Source of the DNA: Accumulibacter sp. | GTDB taxonomy: Bacteria > Pseudomonadota > Gammaproteobacteria > Burkholderiales > Rhodocyclaceae | Length of the DNA: 53,315 nt | Direction: 5' to 3' | Assembly (NCBI RefSeq): GCF_029255125.1 | Contig: NZ_JAPUVR010000106.1 | Span: 1-53,315, forward strand | Shown here: piece by piece, positions 16,841 through 25,239 of the stretch | Numbering within the stretch: the stretch's first letter is position 1 | How the letters are laid out: every line of letters starts with the position of its first letter | Made by a program: the position numbers and the translations under genes | The notes under the pieces: generated by a model | The model's input: only the letters and a program-made list of their open reading frames with translations | What the model was told of the DNA's origin: nothing | Database searches by the model: none

Positions 16841-17727
16841 GCCGCCGGAGGTGGGTGCCAGGCTCGTCACCAGCGTCATCCGGCGCGCCGGCCCGCACGA
16901 CGGTGCGTGCCGGGGGAGAAGTCCGGCCCGGGCGGCCGATCAAGCTGGCGCGCCGAACCGTTGTCCGTTGGCTGCTCGCCGCGCCAGCGATCATCGGCGG
17001 TGTCGATGCGCGGCCGGCGCCTGCTGCGGCTGAGACGGTGTCGGTCGACAGCGGGCGCAGCGCGGTGCCACGCTTTTCGGCGCAGCCGCCCGGGGAGCGG
17101 CTGCCGACCGGGTGGACGCATCAGACGCTGCCGTCAGTCGATAGAACGAATCGCTTCGACCTGGTCGGCGATCAGGGAACGACCGTGCTGCGCGTGCGCT
17201 CGGAGCGCTCGGCGTCCAGCCTGGCGGTCGTGCTGCGGATAGACCCGGCGAAGACACCGCTGTTGCGCTGGCGCTGGCGCGTTTCGAACATCGTGACGGC
17301 ATCCGACCTGCGGCGCAAGGACGGTGACGATTACGCGGCGCGTGTCTATGTCCTCTTCGACCTGCCGCCCGAGCGTCTGAGCGTGCGCGACCGGCTGCGC
17401 ATCGCCGCCGCGCGCTTGCTGCACGGCGCCCGACTGCCGGCGGCCGCGCTATGTTACGTCTGGGGAAACGCCCAGGCGGTTGGCGAGGCGGGCTGGAATC
17501 CCTATACCGATCGTCTGCGGATGATCGTCGTCGATTCCGGACCAACTCACGCCGGACAGTGGCGCGAGCTCGTGCGCGACGTGGCGAGCGACTTCCACGC
17601 CGCATTCGGTGGCCCGGTTCCACCGATTTCGGGCCTGGCGGTGGGCGCCGATACTGACAACACCGGCGAGGCCGTCGAGGCACGCTTTGCCGATCTGGTT
17701 TTCGAGGCCCGTCCAATCGAAAATTAA
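16837..17727 (+). CDS. DUF3047 secreted protein
   Basis: 296 residues. A basic N-terminus and a hydrophobic stretch (~40-66, ending PAPAAAE) suggest an export signal. DUF3047 follows from ~80: GWTHQTL, LLRWRWRVSNIV, KDGDDYAARVYVLFD, LCYVWGN and a VVDSGP..GQWRELVRDV block. Function is unknown. The GTG start overlaps the previous stop as GTGA, so it is coupled to the two transferases and probably works in the same pathway. Confidence 0.8.
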   Translation: MSRRRWVPGSSPASSGAPARTTVRAGGEVRPGRPIKLARRTVVRWLLAAPAIIGGVDARPAPAAAETVSVDSGRSAVPRFSAQPPGERLPTGWTHQTLPSVDRTNRFDLVGDQGTTVLRVRSERSASSLAVVLRIDPAKTPLLRWRWRVSNIVTASDLRRKDGDDYAARVYVLFDLPPERLSVRDRLRIAAARLLHGARLPAAALCYVWGNAQAVGEAGWNPYTDRLRMIVVDSGPTHAGQWRELVRDVASDFHAAFGGPVPPISGLAVGADTDNTGEAVEARFADLVFEARPIEN

Positions 17728-17787
17728 TTTTCGTCACTTACTCAAAAATTAAGTGCAATCCTGAGCGGGGCGTGCTATCGTTCGGGC

Positions 17788-20367
17788 ATGGCAAACTCGA
17801 TCGCACGTTACGAATTCAGCGAACGCCTCGCCGACATCCTTGGCGAGTCGCGGCGCGACCTGCGCTTTCGCGTCACCCTGATGGTCAGCAGCGGCCTGGT
17901 CGCCGCAGGCCCGCGCGGCCGCGGCTCACCGCCGGCGACGCCGGAATACGCGGCACAACTGCTGATCGGCGCCATGGCGGCGCCCCAGCAAGCGCAGACG
18001 GTTGAGGCGATCCGCTGCTACGGCGCCTTGCAACCGCGGGCGGTGGCCGCCGGCGGCGATGTGCCACGCGTGCTCTTCGGGCCGGCGCCGGTGGATAGCG
18101 AGGAGGCGCCGCACGCGCTGACGATACGGCTCGACGGCTTGCGCTTCGCCGATGCACTGGCGGGTGTGCTCGAACTGGCTTGCGCCGAAGAAACGCGCGC
18201 GATCGTTGCCAGCGAGTTCTTCGGCGTCTGGGTCAACCGCGCCTGCCCGGTGGCTGCTTTACAGTTCAGCACGTTCCGGCAAGGCAGGCGGGCAGTCATC
18301 AGTCATACCTATGGCCTGGCAGCGGACGCGTCGCCGCCCGCCTGGCTCGATCCCCAACGTGGTGGAGTGGTCGACCCCGGACTCTTCCACAGCGTTTTCC
18401 TGCCGGTCCGCAAGATGCTCGAGATCGGCCTCGTCACTACCTTGTCCGACGACAGGAGTTCATCGATGATCAAGAAACTTGGCCACAAAGTGGCCGCCAT
18501 TGCCCGGATGGCAGAACTTGCGGCGAAGACGCCGCATGGCAAGCGCTGGGAGAAACTGCTTTCGGCGCTGGCCGCCGTGCAGGCCTGGTCCGACCAGGTC
18601 GATGCGCAGGAGCACCGCTTGCGCGAGGTGGTGGACTTCGGTTCCAACCCGGGCGAGCTGCGCATGCTCACCTACTTGCCGGCAAACCTGCCGAAGAACG
18701 CGCCGCTGGTCGTCGTTCTGCACGGCTGCACGCAGAGTGCTGCTTCGTACAACAAGGGAGCAGGTTGGTCGACGCTGGCCGACCGGCACGGCTTCGCCCT
18801 GCTTTTTCCCCAGCAGCAGTGGAACAACAATCCCTTGCGCTGTTTCAACTGGTTTCGCCCGGAAGACAACGAGCGCGAGCGCGGCGAACCGGTGTCGATT
18901 CGACAGATGGTCGACAAGCTGCTCGGCGAGCAGCAACTCGACCGCCGCCGGGTTTACGTGACCGGTACCTCGTCGGGTGGTGCGATGACCGCTGTCCTCC
19001 TCGCGACGTATCCCGATGTGTTCGCTGGCGGGGCGATCCTTGCGGGTGTTCCCTATCGCGCGGCGAACGGTCTGCAGGAAGGGCTCGAGACGATTTTCGT
19101 CGGGCGACCCCGTGCGCCGCGCGAATGGGGTGACCTTGTCCGCGCAGCGTCGCCGCATTGTGGTCCGTGGCCGAAGGTATCGGTCTGGCACGGTGACGCC
19201 GATACGGCGGTCAAGCCCGTGAATGCCGAAGAAATCCTCAAGCAGTGGACCGATCTGCATGGCCTGGCGCTGTCGCCGACGATCGAAACGCGGGTAGACG
19301 GCCATGCGCGGCGTGTCTGGCTGGCGGCCGACGGCGATGAGCTGATCGAATCCTATACGATTGCCGGCATGGCGCATGGCGCTGCCATCGACCCCGGCGC
19401 AGCGCCCCATCAATGCGGAACGGCTGCGCCCTTCTTTAACGCGGTGGGGATTTCATCGACGCACCGGATTGCCGAATTCTGGGGGCTATGTGGCGAACGC
19501 GCGGTCGCTGGTGAGGCGCCGGCCGGTGTCGTCGATGGCGCTGCGGCAGGCGGTGATGCTGCGCCGGCGGGAGCCGGAGTCACCCGGGAGGGCGAACATC
19601 TGGCCCGGGACGAGCGCTCCGACGCGGCCAGCGGCCCGACCGGCGGGGCATCCGGCGATCGCACAGGCGCGGCGGACGATTCCCGCGGCGCCACCGCTCG
19701 GCCGTTCGGCCTCGACGTACACGGGATCATTGCGGCCTCGCTCGAGGCAGCAGGCTTGCTCAAGGCTGACCGGGAGCGCCGCTCGAGCAGTTCGGCGCCG
19801 CTCGGCATCGACGTTCCGGCGATCGTTTCGACGGCACTGGAAGCGGCTGGCGTGCTCAAGGGAATCGCTGCGCGCAACGGCCTGGCGAACGGCGAGGCCA
19901 AGCTGAAAGCGGCTGGCTGGCAAGGCTCGGGATGGGAACTGCTGCACGGTGATGCGCGTGCTTTCCGTGGCGGAGCAATGCTCTACGGCTGCGTCACGGC
20001 GGGCGAGACGGGCACCGTCGGCGCCCGGACGAGCGCCATCGCACGCCGGCTGACCCTCGGCGAACGGCCTGAACTGTGCTACGTCCGCCGGCTCGATTTG
20101 AGCGCGGCGGTCAACGACTATACGAGCGCCAGCTTCCGCGTCCTGGTCGACGGTGTCGTCGTCGACGAGGTCACTGCGATCGGCATGCTGCATCAGGAGA
20201 GCGAATGGCTGCGCCGGCCAGGAATCGACCTGGCGCGCTTCGCCAATCGCACGGTCGTGCTGACGCTCGAAGTCGCCGCCTACGCCAATATCTATAGCCC
20301 GGTGTGCGCGCGCGCCTGGGTCGATGACATTACCATCCACAGCGCGGTCGACGTCGTCCGCTGCTGA
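17788..20367 (+). CDS. PHB-depolymerase-type esterase with an extra N-terminal module and C-terminal domain
   Basis: 859 residues. Residues 1-226 form an unrecognised module. Residues ~227-560 are an esterase of the PHB depolymerase family: VVVLHGCTQSA oxyanion region, lipase box G393-T-S395-S-G397 with nucleophile Ser395, HGDADTAV and a GMAHG region that can supply Asp and His. A Ser/Ala/Gly-rich linker follows, with two related ~20-residue repeats (VHGIIAASLEAAGLLK; VPAIVSTALEAAGVLK), then a beta-sandwich-like C-terminal domain (~700-859). ATG18466 inside the frame is preceded by AGGAG and begins where ordinary members of the family begin, so two products are possible. There is no obvious signal peptide. 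Confidence 0.8.
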   Translation: MANSIARYEFSERLADILGESRRDLRFRVTLMVSSGLVAAGPRGRGSPPATPEYAAQLLIGAMAAPQQAQTVEAIRCYGALQPRAVAAGGDVPRVLFGPAPVDSEEAPHALTIRLDGLRFADALAGVLELACAEETRAIVASEFFGVWVNRACPVAALQFSTFRQGRRAVISHTYGLAADASPPAWLDPQRGGVVDPGLFHSVFLPVRKMLEIGLVTTLSDDRSSSMIKKLGHKVAAIARMAELAAKTPHGKRWEKLLSALAAVQAWSDQVDAQEHRLREVVDFGSNPGELRMLTYLPANLPKNAPLVVVLHGCTQSAASYNKGAGWSTLADRHGFALLFPQQQWNNNPLRCFNWFRPEDNERERGEPVSIRQMVDKLLGEQQLDRRRVYVTGTSSGGAMTAVLLATYPDVFAGGAILAGVPYRAANGLQEGLETIFVGRPRAPREWGDLVRAASPHCGPWPKVSVWHGDADTAVKPVNAEEILKQWTDLHGLALSPTIETRVDGHARRVWLAADGDELIESYTIAGMAHGAAIDPGAAPHQCGTAAPFFNAVGISSTHRIAEFWGLCGERAVAGEAPAGVVDGAAAGGDAAPAGAGVTREGEHLARDERSDAASGPTGGASGDRTGAADDSRGATARPFGLDVHGIIAASLEAAGLLKADRERRSSSSAPLGIDVPAIVSTALEAAGVLKGIAARNGLANGEAKLKAAGWQGSGWELLHGDARAFRGGAMLYGCVTAGETGTVGARTSAIARRLTLGERPELCYVRRLDLSAAVNDYTSASFRVLVDGVVVDEVTAIGMLHQESEWLRRPGIDLARFANRTVVLTLEVAAYANIYSPVCARAWVDDITIHSAVDVVRC

Positions 20368-20370
20368 AGC

Positions 20371-20398
20371 CGACGACCAGCCTCGCGGCGGGTCGTCG
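20371..20398. terminator. Possible bidirectional terminator hairpin
   Basis: CGACGACC at 20371-20378 pairs with GGTCGTCG at 20391-20398 between the convergent esterase and nirH genes. The stem is 8 bp and GC-rich, but the T-run is poor. Confidence 0.35.
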
Positions 20399-20454
20399 AT
20401 CTGTCTGGCGGGGAAGGGTAGGTTGGCGTGGTCGCGTTGCTTGGGGCAGGTGAC

Positions 20455-20970
20455 TCAATCGCTGCCGCTGATCCTCAGTCCGGTTTTCTTGAGGATGCGT
20501 GTCGAGAAGAGTACGTCGTGCGCGCGGCAGGCTTCGCTGAGGAGGTCGGCGATGATCGCCACCTTGGCCAGAACCTCGCCGCGCGAGCTGCCATGCACCA
20601 TGGCAAAGAGGTTGTACGGCCAATCGGGCAGGCGGCGCGGTCGGTGGTAGCAGTGCGTCACGAAGTCGAGCGCGCCGACCTTGCCGCCGAACTCGTCGAT
20701 CTGCTCGTCGGGAACGTCCCAGACGCTCATGCCGTTCGCCGTGTAGCCGATCGCGTAGTGGTTGGGGACCGCTCCGATGCGCCGGATGATTCCCCGTTCG
20801 AGCATGCTTTGCAGACGCCCCATCACCTCCTGCGCGCTGCACCCGAGCGCTTCCGCCAGCCGCTCGTAAGGCTGCGGGACGAGCGGCAAACCGCCTTGGG
20901 TGGCGATCACCAGCGCGCGATCGACAGCGTCCAGCGACAGGTTTGCTCCTGCCGCAGCCGGCGCTCTCAT
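20455..20970 (-). CDS. nirH: Siroheme decarboxylase subunit NirH
   Basis: 171 residues of the Lrp/AsnC-like AhbA/B-NirDLGH family. It has an N-terminal helix-turn-helix (LDAVDRALVIATQGGLPLVPQPYERLA) and a C-terminal RAM-like half with IRRIGAVPNHYAIGYTANGMSVWDVPD, CYHRPRRLPDWPYNLFAMVHG. NirDLGH decarboxylates siroheme to 12,18-didecarboxysiroheme in heme d1 synthesis. ATG at 20970 overlaps the nirG stop as ATGA. It is the last gene of the nirF-nirDL-nirG-nirH run. Confidence 0.88.
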   Translation of the reverse strand: MRAPAAAGANLSLDAVDRALVIATQGGLPLVPQPYERLAEALGCSAQEVMGRLQSMLERGIIRRIGAVPNHYAIGYTANGMSVWDVPDEQIDEFGGKVGALDFVTHCYHRPRRLPDWPYNLFAMVHGSSRGEVLAKVAIIADLLSEACRAHDVLFSTRILKKTGLRISGSD

Positions 20971-21446
20971 GCGCGCACCGCCAGGCGCATGTCGACAAAG
21001 TACTCCCGTAGCTTCGGGAAGGCGCAGACGGGCAGGCCGCTCGCCTCCTCGATCCGCCGGATGGTCGTTGCGACGGCAGCGTCGCTCTCGCTGGCGAGCA
21101 CGAACCACATGTTGAACGCGCACTGCTGCGCGCTTTCGCGCTGGTAGTTGTGCGCTACCTCGGGAAACGAATTGACCAGATCGACCACTTCGGACCATCT
21201 GGCCGGCGGAACGTGCATCGCCGCCAGGAGGAAGACGCCGCCCATGCGCTCGACCTGAAAGAGCGGGCCAAAGCGCGTCAGCACGCGGGCGTCGAGCAGG
21301 CGTTGCAGACGTGCAAGCAGATCCGCCTCGCCGATCCCCAGGCTGGTTGCGGCTACCGCGTAGGGTTGCGGGGAAATCGGAAAACCGCCCTGCAGGTGCT
21401 CGATGATCGCCCGGTCGACGGCGTCGAGCGCTACCGACTCAGGCAT
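20967..21446 (-). CDS. nirG: Siroheme decarboxylase subunit NirG
   Basis: 159 residues of the same family, with the helix-turn-helix start LDAVDRAIIEHLQGGFPISPQPYAVAA and LTRFGPLFQVERMGG, VAHNYQRESAQQCAFNMWFVLASE. Together with NirDL and NirH it forms the siroheme decarboxylase complex. It overlaps nirDL by 8 nt and nirH by 4 nt. Confidence 0.88.
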   Translation of the reverse strand: MPESVALDAVDRAIIEHLQGGFPISPQPYAVAATSLGIGEADLLARLQRLLDARVLTRFGPLFQVERMGGVFLLAAMHVPPARWSEVVDLVNSFPEVAHNYQRESAQQCAFNMWFVLASESDAAVATTIRRIEEASGLPVCAFPKLREYFVDMRLAVRA

Positions 21447-22437
21447 AGCGCGCCCCGCACTGTTTGAAGCGGGTCAGCGAGAACAGCACGTCATACGCAT
21501 AGGCAGCCAGTTGCAGACGCTCGCGCAACTCCCGGATGCGTGCTTCGACCTCGCTCCTGGTCTGGCCGTGCAGCATGCAAAACAGGTTGTACGGCCAGTC
21601 TGGCCGCACGCGCGGACGCTGGTAGCAGAGCGTGATGCCAGCTTCGCCGGCCAGCCGTTCGCCGACCTCGGCGACTGTCTCGTCGGGTATGTCGTGCACC
21701 AGCATCGCGTTTGCCGTATAGCCGAGTTCGTGGTGGCGGACGATGACGCCGAAGCGTTTGACGATGCCTTCCGCGCACCAGGCGCGCAGCCGCTCGATCA
21801 GTGCGTTCTCGCTGTAGCCGACGCGGCTGGCGAGAACGGCAAACGGACGACGGCAGAGCGGCAACCCTTCCTGTACCGCTGCGACCAGCCGGCGATCGGT
21901 CTCGCCCAGGGGCGCCGGCGCAACGGGCGCGCTTGGTCGCGTGCTGCGCCGGGCACGATCGCTGCCGTCAAGCGGAAAACCGAGGTCGACGTGGTACTCG
22001 CGCAGCATCGGCAAGGCAAGGACGGGACAACCGGCGGCCCGCTCGATCGCGGCGAGCACCGCCTGCAGCCGTTCACCCGATCCAGCGGTGACGACGAACC
22101 ACAGATTGTAGTGGTGCTCGCGCTCGTAATTGTGATTCACTTCGGGAAAGCGGCTGACCATATCGGCGACGCCGTGCAGCGCTTCCGCGGGTACGGCAAG
22201 CGCCGCCAGCGTGCTGGTGCCGATCCGCTGGGGAGCGAAGACCGCACCGACGCGCGCCACCCTGCCGCGCTGGCAGAGCGCTGCCAGCGTTCGCAGGATC
22301 GTCCCTTCGCCGGCTCCGAGGCGCGCGGCAAGTTCGGCAAAGGGTGTCGGACAGAGCGGGAAATCCCGTTGAAAGTCGTTCAGCAGGCGAAAGCTCAGCC
22401 GGTCGTCGGCCAGTTCATCGAGTGTGCTGCTCGCCAC
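21439..22437 (-). CDS. nirDL: Siroheme decarboxylase fused subunit NirDL
   Basis: 332 residues: two AhbA/B-like halves in one chain. The first has LNDFQRDFPLCPTPFAELAARLG..RVGAVFAPQRIG and NHNYEREHHYNLWFVV. The second, from ~175, has TDRRLVAAVQEGLPLCRRPFAVLA..VKRFGVIVRHHELGYTANAMLVHDIPD and CYQRPRVRPDWPYNLFCMLHG. The halves correspond to NirD and NirL, which are fused in many betaproteobacteria. GTG start at 22437; the gap to nirF is 5 nt. Confidence 0.9.
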   Translation of the reverse strand: MASSTLDELADDRLSFRLLNDFQRDFPLCPTPFAELAARLGAGEGTILRTLAALCQRGRVARVGAVFAPQRIGTSTLAALAVPAEALHGVADMVSRFPEVNHNYEREHHYNLWFVVTAGSGERLQAVLAAIERAAGCPVLALPMLREYHVDLGFPLDGSDRARRSTRPSAPVAPAPLGETDRRLVAAVQEGLPLCRRPFAVLASRVGYSENALIERLRAWCAEGIVKRFGVIVRHHELGYTANAMLVHDIPDETVAEVGERLAGEAGITLCYQRPRVRPDWPYNLFCMLHGQTRSEVEARIRELRERLQLAAYAYDVLFSLTRFKQCGARYA

Positions 22438-22442
22438 TTTAT

Positions 22443-23615
22443 TCAGAACCCGGTGCGGCCGGCACGGCTGGTGAAAAAGATGCCGCTCGGCGCTTCGGCG
22501 GCGATCTCGCCGATCCTGGCGAAGCTCGCGGTATCGTAGATGACGACGCGATTGTCGTCGCGCGCCGATATCCAGACGTGCTCGCCGCGCGGGGTGAACT
22601 CCATATGCAGAACGGCCTTGCCGGGGGCGAGCGTGTGCACGACCTGCGCCGTCAGCGTATCGATCACTTCAACCCAGCCGTTATCGGGGAACGCGTAGTT
22701 GACCCACACCTGACGTCCGTCCGGCCGGGCGATGACGAACACTGGCTGGCTCTTGACCTTGATACGGCCGACTTCCTGCCAGGTGGCGGTGGACACGACG
22801 AGAACCTCGTGCCGACCGATCGCCGGCAAGTAGGCCTTGCCCTGGGCGACGGCCCAGCCGCGCAAGTGCGGCATCTTGAAGACCGGCAGCTTTTCCTCGC
22901 CACGCCCGTAGTGCTCGAGAATGCGCCGCGTCCCTTGTTCAGGCTGCCAGGTATCGAGCAGCGCGACGCCGTCCTCGCCGAACAGCCCGGCCAGGTAGTG
23001 GCGTCCGTCAGGCGTCACCAGCCCGTCGTAAGGCTGCTGCCCGGCCGGAAAGCGCAGCGTTTTCGGCTGCCGCGGCTGGCTGAAGTCGCTCAGCCAGATT
23101 TCGCCGCCGTCGAAGAGCGCATAGGCAAAGCGCTGGCCGCTCAGGTCGGCCAGGCCGACGACTTTGGAAAAGGCGCCCGGGGCATACTCGGCCGGCACTT
23201 CGGCGAGCAACTCCAGCGTATCGGCGTCGAAAGCCTTGATGCCGCCCGGCGTGTAATTCTGTGCGACGACGATTCGTCCATCCTGAGAGATCGATCCGCC
23301 GATCGCGTTGCCCGACTGCAGGATGCGCTTGACGACGCGTGCGCCGAGCAGGTCGAGCTTGCTCAGGCCGCCGTCACGGCCGAAAACGTAAGCGTAGCGC
23401 GCATCACGGGAGTACACGACGGAGGCGTGCGAGAGGTCACCGAGGCCCCCGATACGCGCGTACGCTTCACGCCGGCTCGTATCGACCAGCGTCACGTGAC
23501 CGTTCGCACGTTCGATGATCAGCCCGAGGTCGCCGGTGCCGCGCAAGGGCGCCTGCGCGCAGGCGGCAAGCAGCAGGACCAGCACGACGAGGAGAAGTCT
23601 GCTGGCCGTCGTCAC
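22443..23615 (-). CDS. nirF: Heme d1 biosynthesis protein NirF (lipoprotein)
   Basis: 390 residues, close to NirF of pseudomonads. The N-terminus has a lipoprotein signal with lipobox LAAC (Cys19). The rest is a cytochrome d1-like beta-propeller with repeated blades such as TGDLGLIIERANGHVTLVDT, AYVFGRDGGLSKLDL, NAIGGSISQDGRIVVAQNY and VNYAFPDNGWVEVID. NirF acts in the periplasm late in heme d1 assembly. GTG at 23615 overlaps the thioredoxin stop as GTGA. nirS, nirE and nirJ are not in the window. Confidence 0.87.
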   Translation of the reverse strand: MTTASRLLLVVLVLLLAACAQAPLRGTGDLGLIIERANGHVTLVDTSRREAYARIGGLGDLSHASVVYSRDARYAYVFGRDGGLSKLDLLGARVVKRILQSGNAIGGSISQDGRIVVAQNYTPGGIKAFDADTLELLAEVPAEYAPGAFSKVVGLADLSGQRFAYALFDGGEIWLSDFSQPRQPKTLRFPAGQQPYDGLVTPDGRHYLAGLFGEDGVALLDTWQPEQGTRRILEHYGRGEEKLPVFKMPHLRGWAVAQGKAYLPAIGRHEVLVVSTATWQEVGRIKVKSQPVFVIARPDGRQVWVNYAFPDNGWVEVIDTLTAQVVHTLAPGKAVLHMEFTPRGEHVWISARDDNRVVIYDTASFARIGEIAAEAPSGIFFTSRAGRTGF

Positions 23616-24151
23616 AACACGAGCCGCACGGCGGCCTCCATTTCAGTTTGTGTCATGGCCCCGAGCTTGCTGCTGCGGATCGTACCGGTGCGGTCGATGG
23701 CAATCGTGAACGGCAGACCGGCTTTCTGGTTGCCCAGCGCGCGCATCAGCTCGATGCCTGGCTGCAGGCCACCGATCAGCGACGTGTAGGACAACTCGTA
23801 GGCCTTGGCGAAATCGCGCACGCCCTCCCGGCTTTCCGCGTCCTCGACAGCGATGCCGACGACCTCGAGCCCGCCGCTTCGGTAGCGGGCATGCACGGCA
23901 ACCAGTTCGGGAATCTCCCGGCGGCAGGGTAGGCACCAGCGGGCCCAGAAGTTAACCAACAGTGGTCGCCCCTGGAGTCCGGCAAGGGCGAAAGGCCGTC
24001 CGTTGGTAACACCTCTGAGGGACAGCGCGAACAGCACGGCCGTGGCCGACGGCCCTGGAGCATCGGCCGCTGCGGTTGCGGGCTGTGCGCCAAGCGCCAT
24101 GACGAGCGCTGTAGCCAGGCCGATGAATCGATTTCGCGTCAAGTGTGCCAC
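23612..24151 (-). CDS. TlpA/ResA-like periplasmic thioredoxin
   Basis: 179 residues. An N-terminal signal or anchor (~5-26) is followed by a thioredoxin fold with active site WCLPC in VNFWARWCLPCRREIPEL, VVGIAVEDAE, and the cis-Pro loop LPFTIAIDRTGTI. Such proteins reduce apocytochrome cysteines or deliver reducing power in the periplasm. Translational coupling to nirF (GTGA) suggests a role in maturing the cd1 nitrite reductase or its cofactor; that is inference. GTG at 24151 chosen to keep a compact signal peptide; an in-frame TTG at 24142 is also possible. Confidence 0.82.
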   Translation of the reverse strand: MAHLTRNRFIGLATALVMALGAQPATAAADAPGPSATAVLFALSLRGVTNGRPFALAGLQGRPLLVNFWARWCLPCRREIPELVAVHARYRSGGLEVVGIAVEDAESREGVRDFAKAYELSYTSLIGGLQPGIELMRALGNQKAGLPFTIAIDRTGTIRSSKLGAMTQTEMEAAVRLVL

Positions 24152-24301
24152 TGGCCGATGACCGGGGGTGCAAAGCGGAAAGTGTAGCAAACCTGCGAGT
24201 GGCGCGCTTGCTCCAACGGCGCTCTTTAGAGCATCGCTTATCCAAGAGCGGGGACGGAAGCCCGCCGGTACCGTCGGGCGGCCTTCACACGCCGAAAACA
24301 A

Positions 24302-24327
24302 AGAGCCCCGCTCTTGGGCGGGGCTCT
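24302..24327 (-). terminator. Intrinsic terminator of the PEP-CTERM gene
   Basis: AGAGCCCCG (24302-24310) pairs with CGGGGCTCT (24319-24327) across an 8-nt loop. On the minus strand the stem is followed by CTTTGTTTT. It lies 37 nt past the stop at 24364. Confidence 0.8.
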
Positions 24328-24363
24328 CGTTGCGCAGGAAGCTGCGCGGATACTGTCGAAGGA

Positions 24364-25239
24364 TCAGGCCTTGTTCGCTTTTCTACGAGCGCCAAATCCC
24401 AGGCCGGCCATGCTTACGCCGAGGAGGGCCAGAGAACCCGGCTCGGGAATGGCGAAATCCTGAACTTCGCCGGTGCCGAAGAACGCCCAACCGGCTGCAT
24501 TCGGGTTGGCGCCAAGCTGTCCGGAACTCGTGAACACCTTGTCGGCAGAATTCGGGCAGGGCGAACCCGGAAGGCCAGGCGTGCAGTTGAACGTATTGGT
24601 GTCGAAATGAACCGCCGCCAGACCGCCAGTCACGTCGAGGTTGCCCATTCCGCCGACGGAGCCGGAAGCGAGCGGGCCGACCGAGCGCAGCGTGATCGGG
24701 GTGTTGCTGACGCTGCCGTACTCGCTGCTGCCAAGAGCCTCGAGGCCGATCGGCGAGCCTTGCAGGGACAGCCAGAGCACGCCATCGCTAGCAGTGGCGA
24801 TACCGCCGGCCTGGGTCGCGGTCGGCGCGAAGTTGCCGGCAGCACCAGCCCAGATTTCCACCTTACCGCCGGTGAAACCGATCTTGACATCGGCACCACC
24901 AGCGGGATCGAAATTCTCGGCGACATAGTCGTAGAAGTAGATGGTCAGTTCCATCCCGTTGTCGCCACTCTGCCACAGGATCGGGTTGCCGTTGGCAATG
25001 TCATTCGCCCGGATTCTGTTGACCTGGCCGATCCCGACGAGCTTTTCGCCGAGTTGATCGATCTTGCCGTTGTCGTCACCGATGCCGTCGCCGAAGGCTT
25101 CGGCTTCGAAGAGGTCGATGGTTTCGAAGATGGCCCCGTCCTGGAAATGGATCCCGGCGACCGTGATTGCGCTAGCCAATGTCGGGACACTAAGGGCGCT
25201 CGCCAAGGCTGCGCCCAAGGCTGCTTTGCGGATATTCAT
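24364..25239 (-). CDS. PEP-CTERM sorted exported protein
   Basis: 291 residues. An N-terminal Sec signal peptide (MNIRKAALGAALASALSVPTLASA region) is followed by a Gly/Asn/Asp-rich beta-type ectodomain. The C-terminus is a PEP-CTERM sorting signal: IPEPGSLALLGVSMAGLGFGARRK, i.e. PEP motif, hydrophobic helix and basic tail. PEP-CTERM proteins are processed by exosortase and linked to exopolysaccharide/biofilm in floc-forming betaproteobacteria. A sigma-54-type promoter lies upstream (25340-25354) and a terminator follows, so it is monocistronic. ATG at 25239 is preferred over one seven codons earlier because it fits the signal peptide. Confidence 0.9.
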   Translation of the reverse strand: MNIRKAALGAALASALSVPTLASAITVAGIHFQDGAIFETIDLFEAEAFGDGIGDDNGKIDQLGEKLVGIGQVNRIRANDIANGNPILWQSGDNGMELTIYFYDYVAENFDPAGGADVKIGFTGGKVEIWAGAAGNFAPTATQAGGIATASDGVLWLSLQGSPIGLEALGSSEYGSVSNTPITLRSVGPLASGSVGGMGNLDVTGGLAAVHFDTNTFNCTPGLPGSPCPNSADKVFTSSGQLGANPNAAGWAFFGTGEVQDFAIPEPGSLALLGVSMAGLGFGARRKANKA

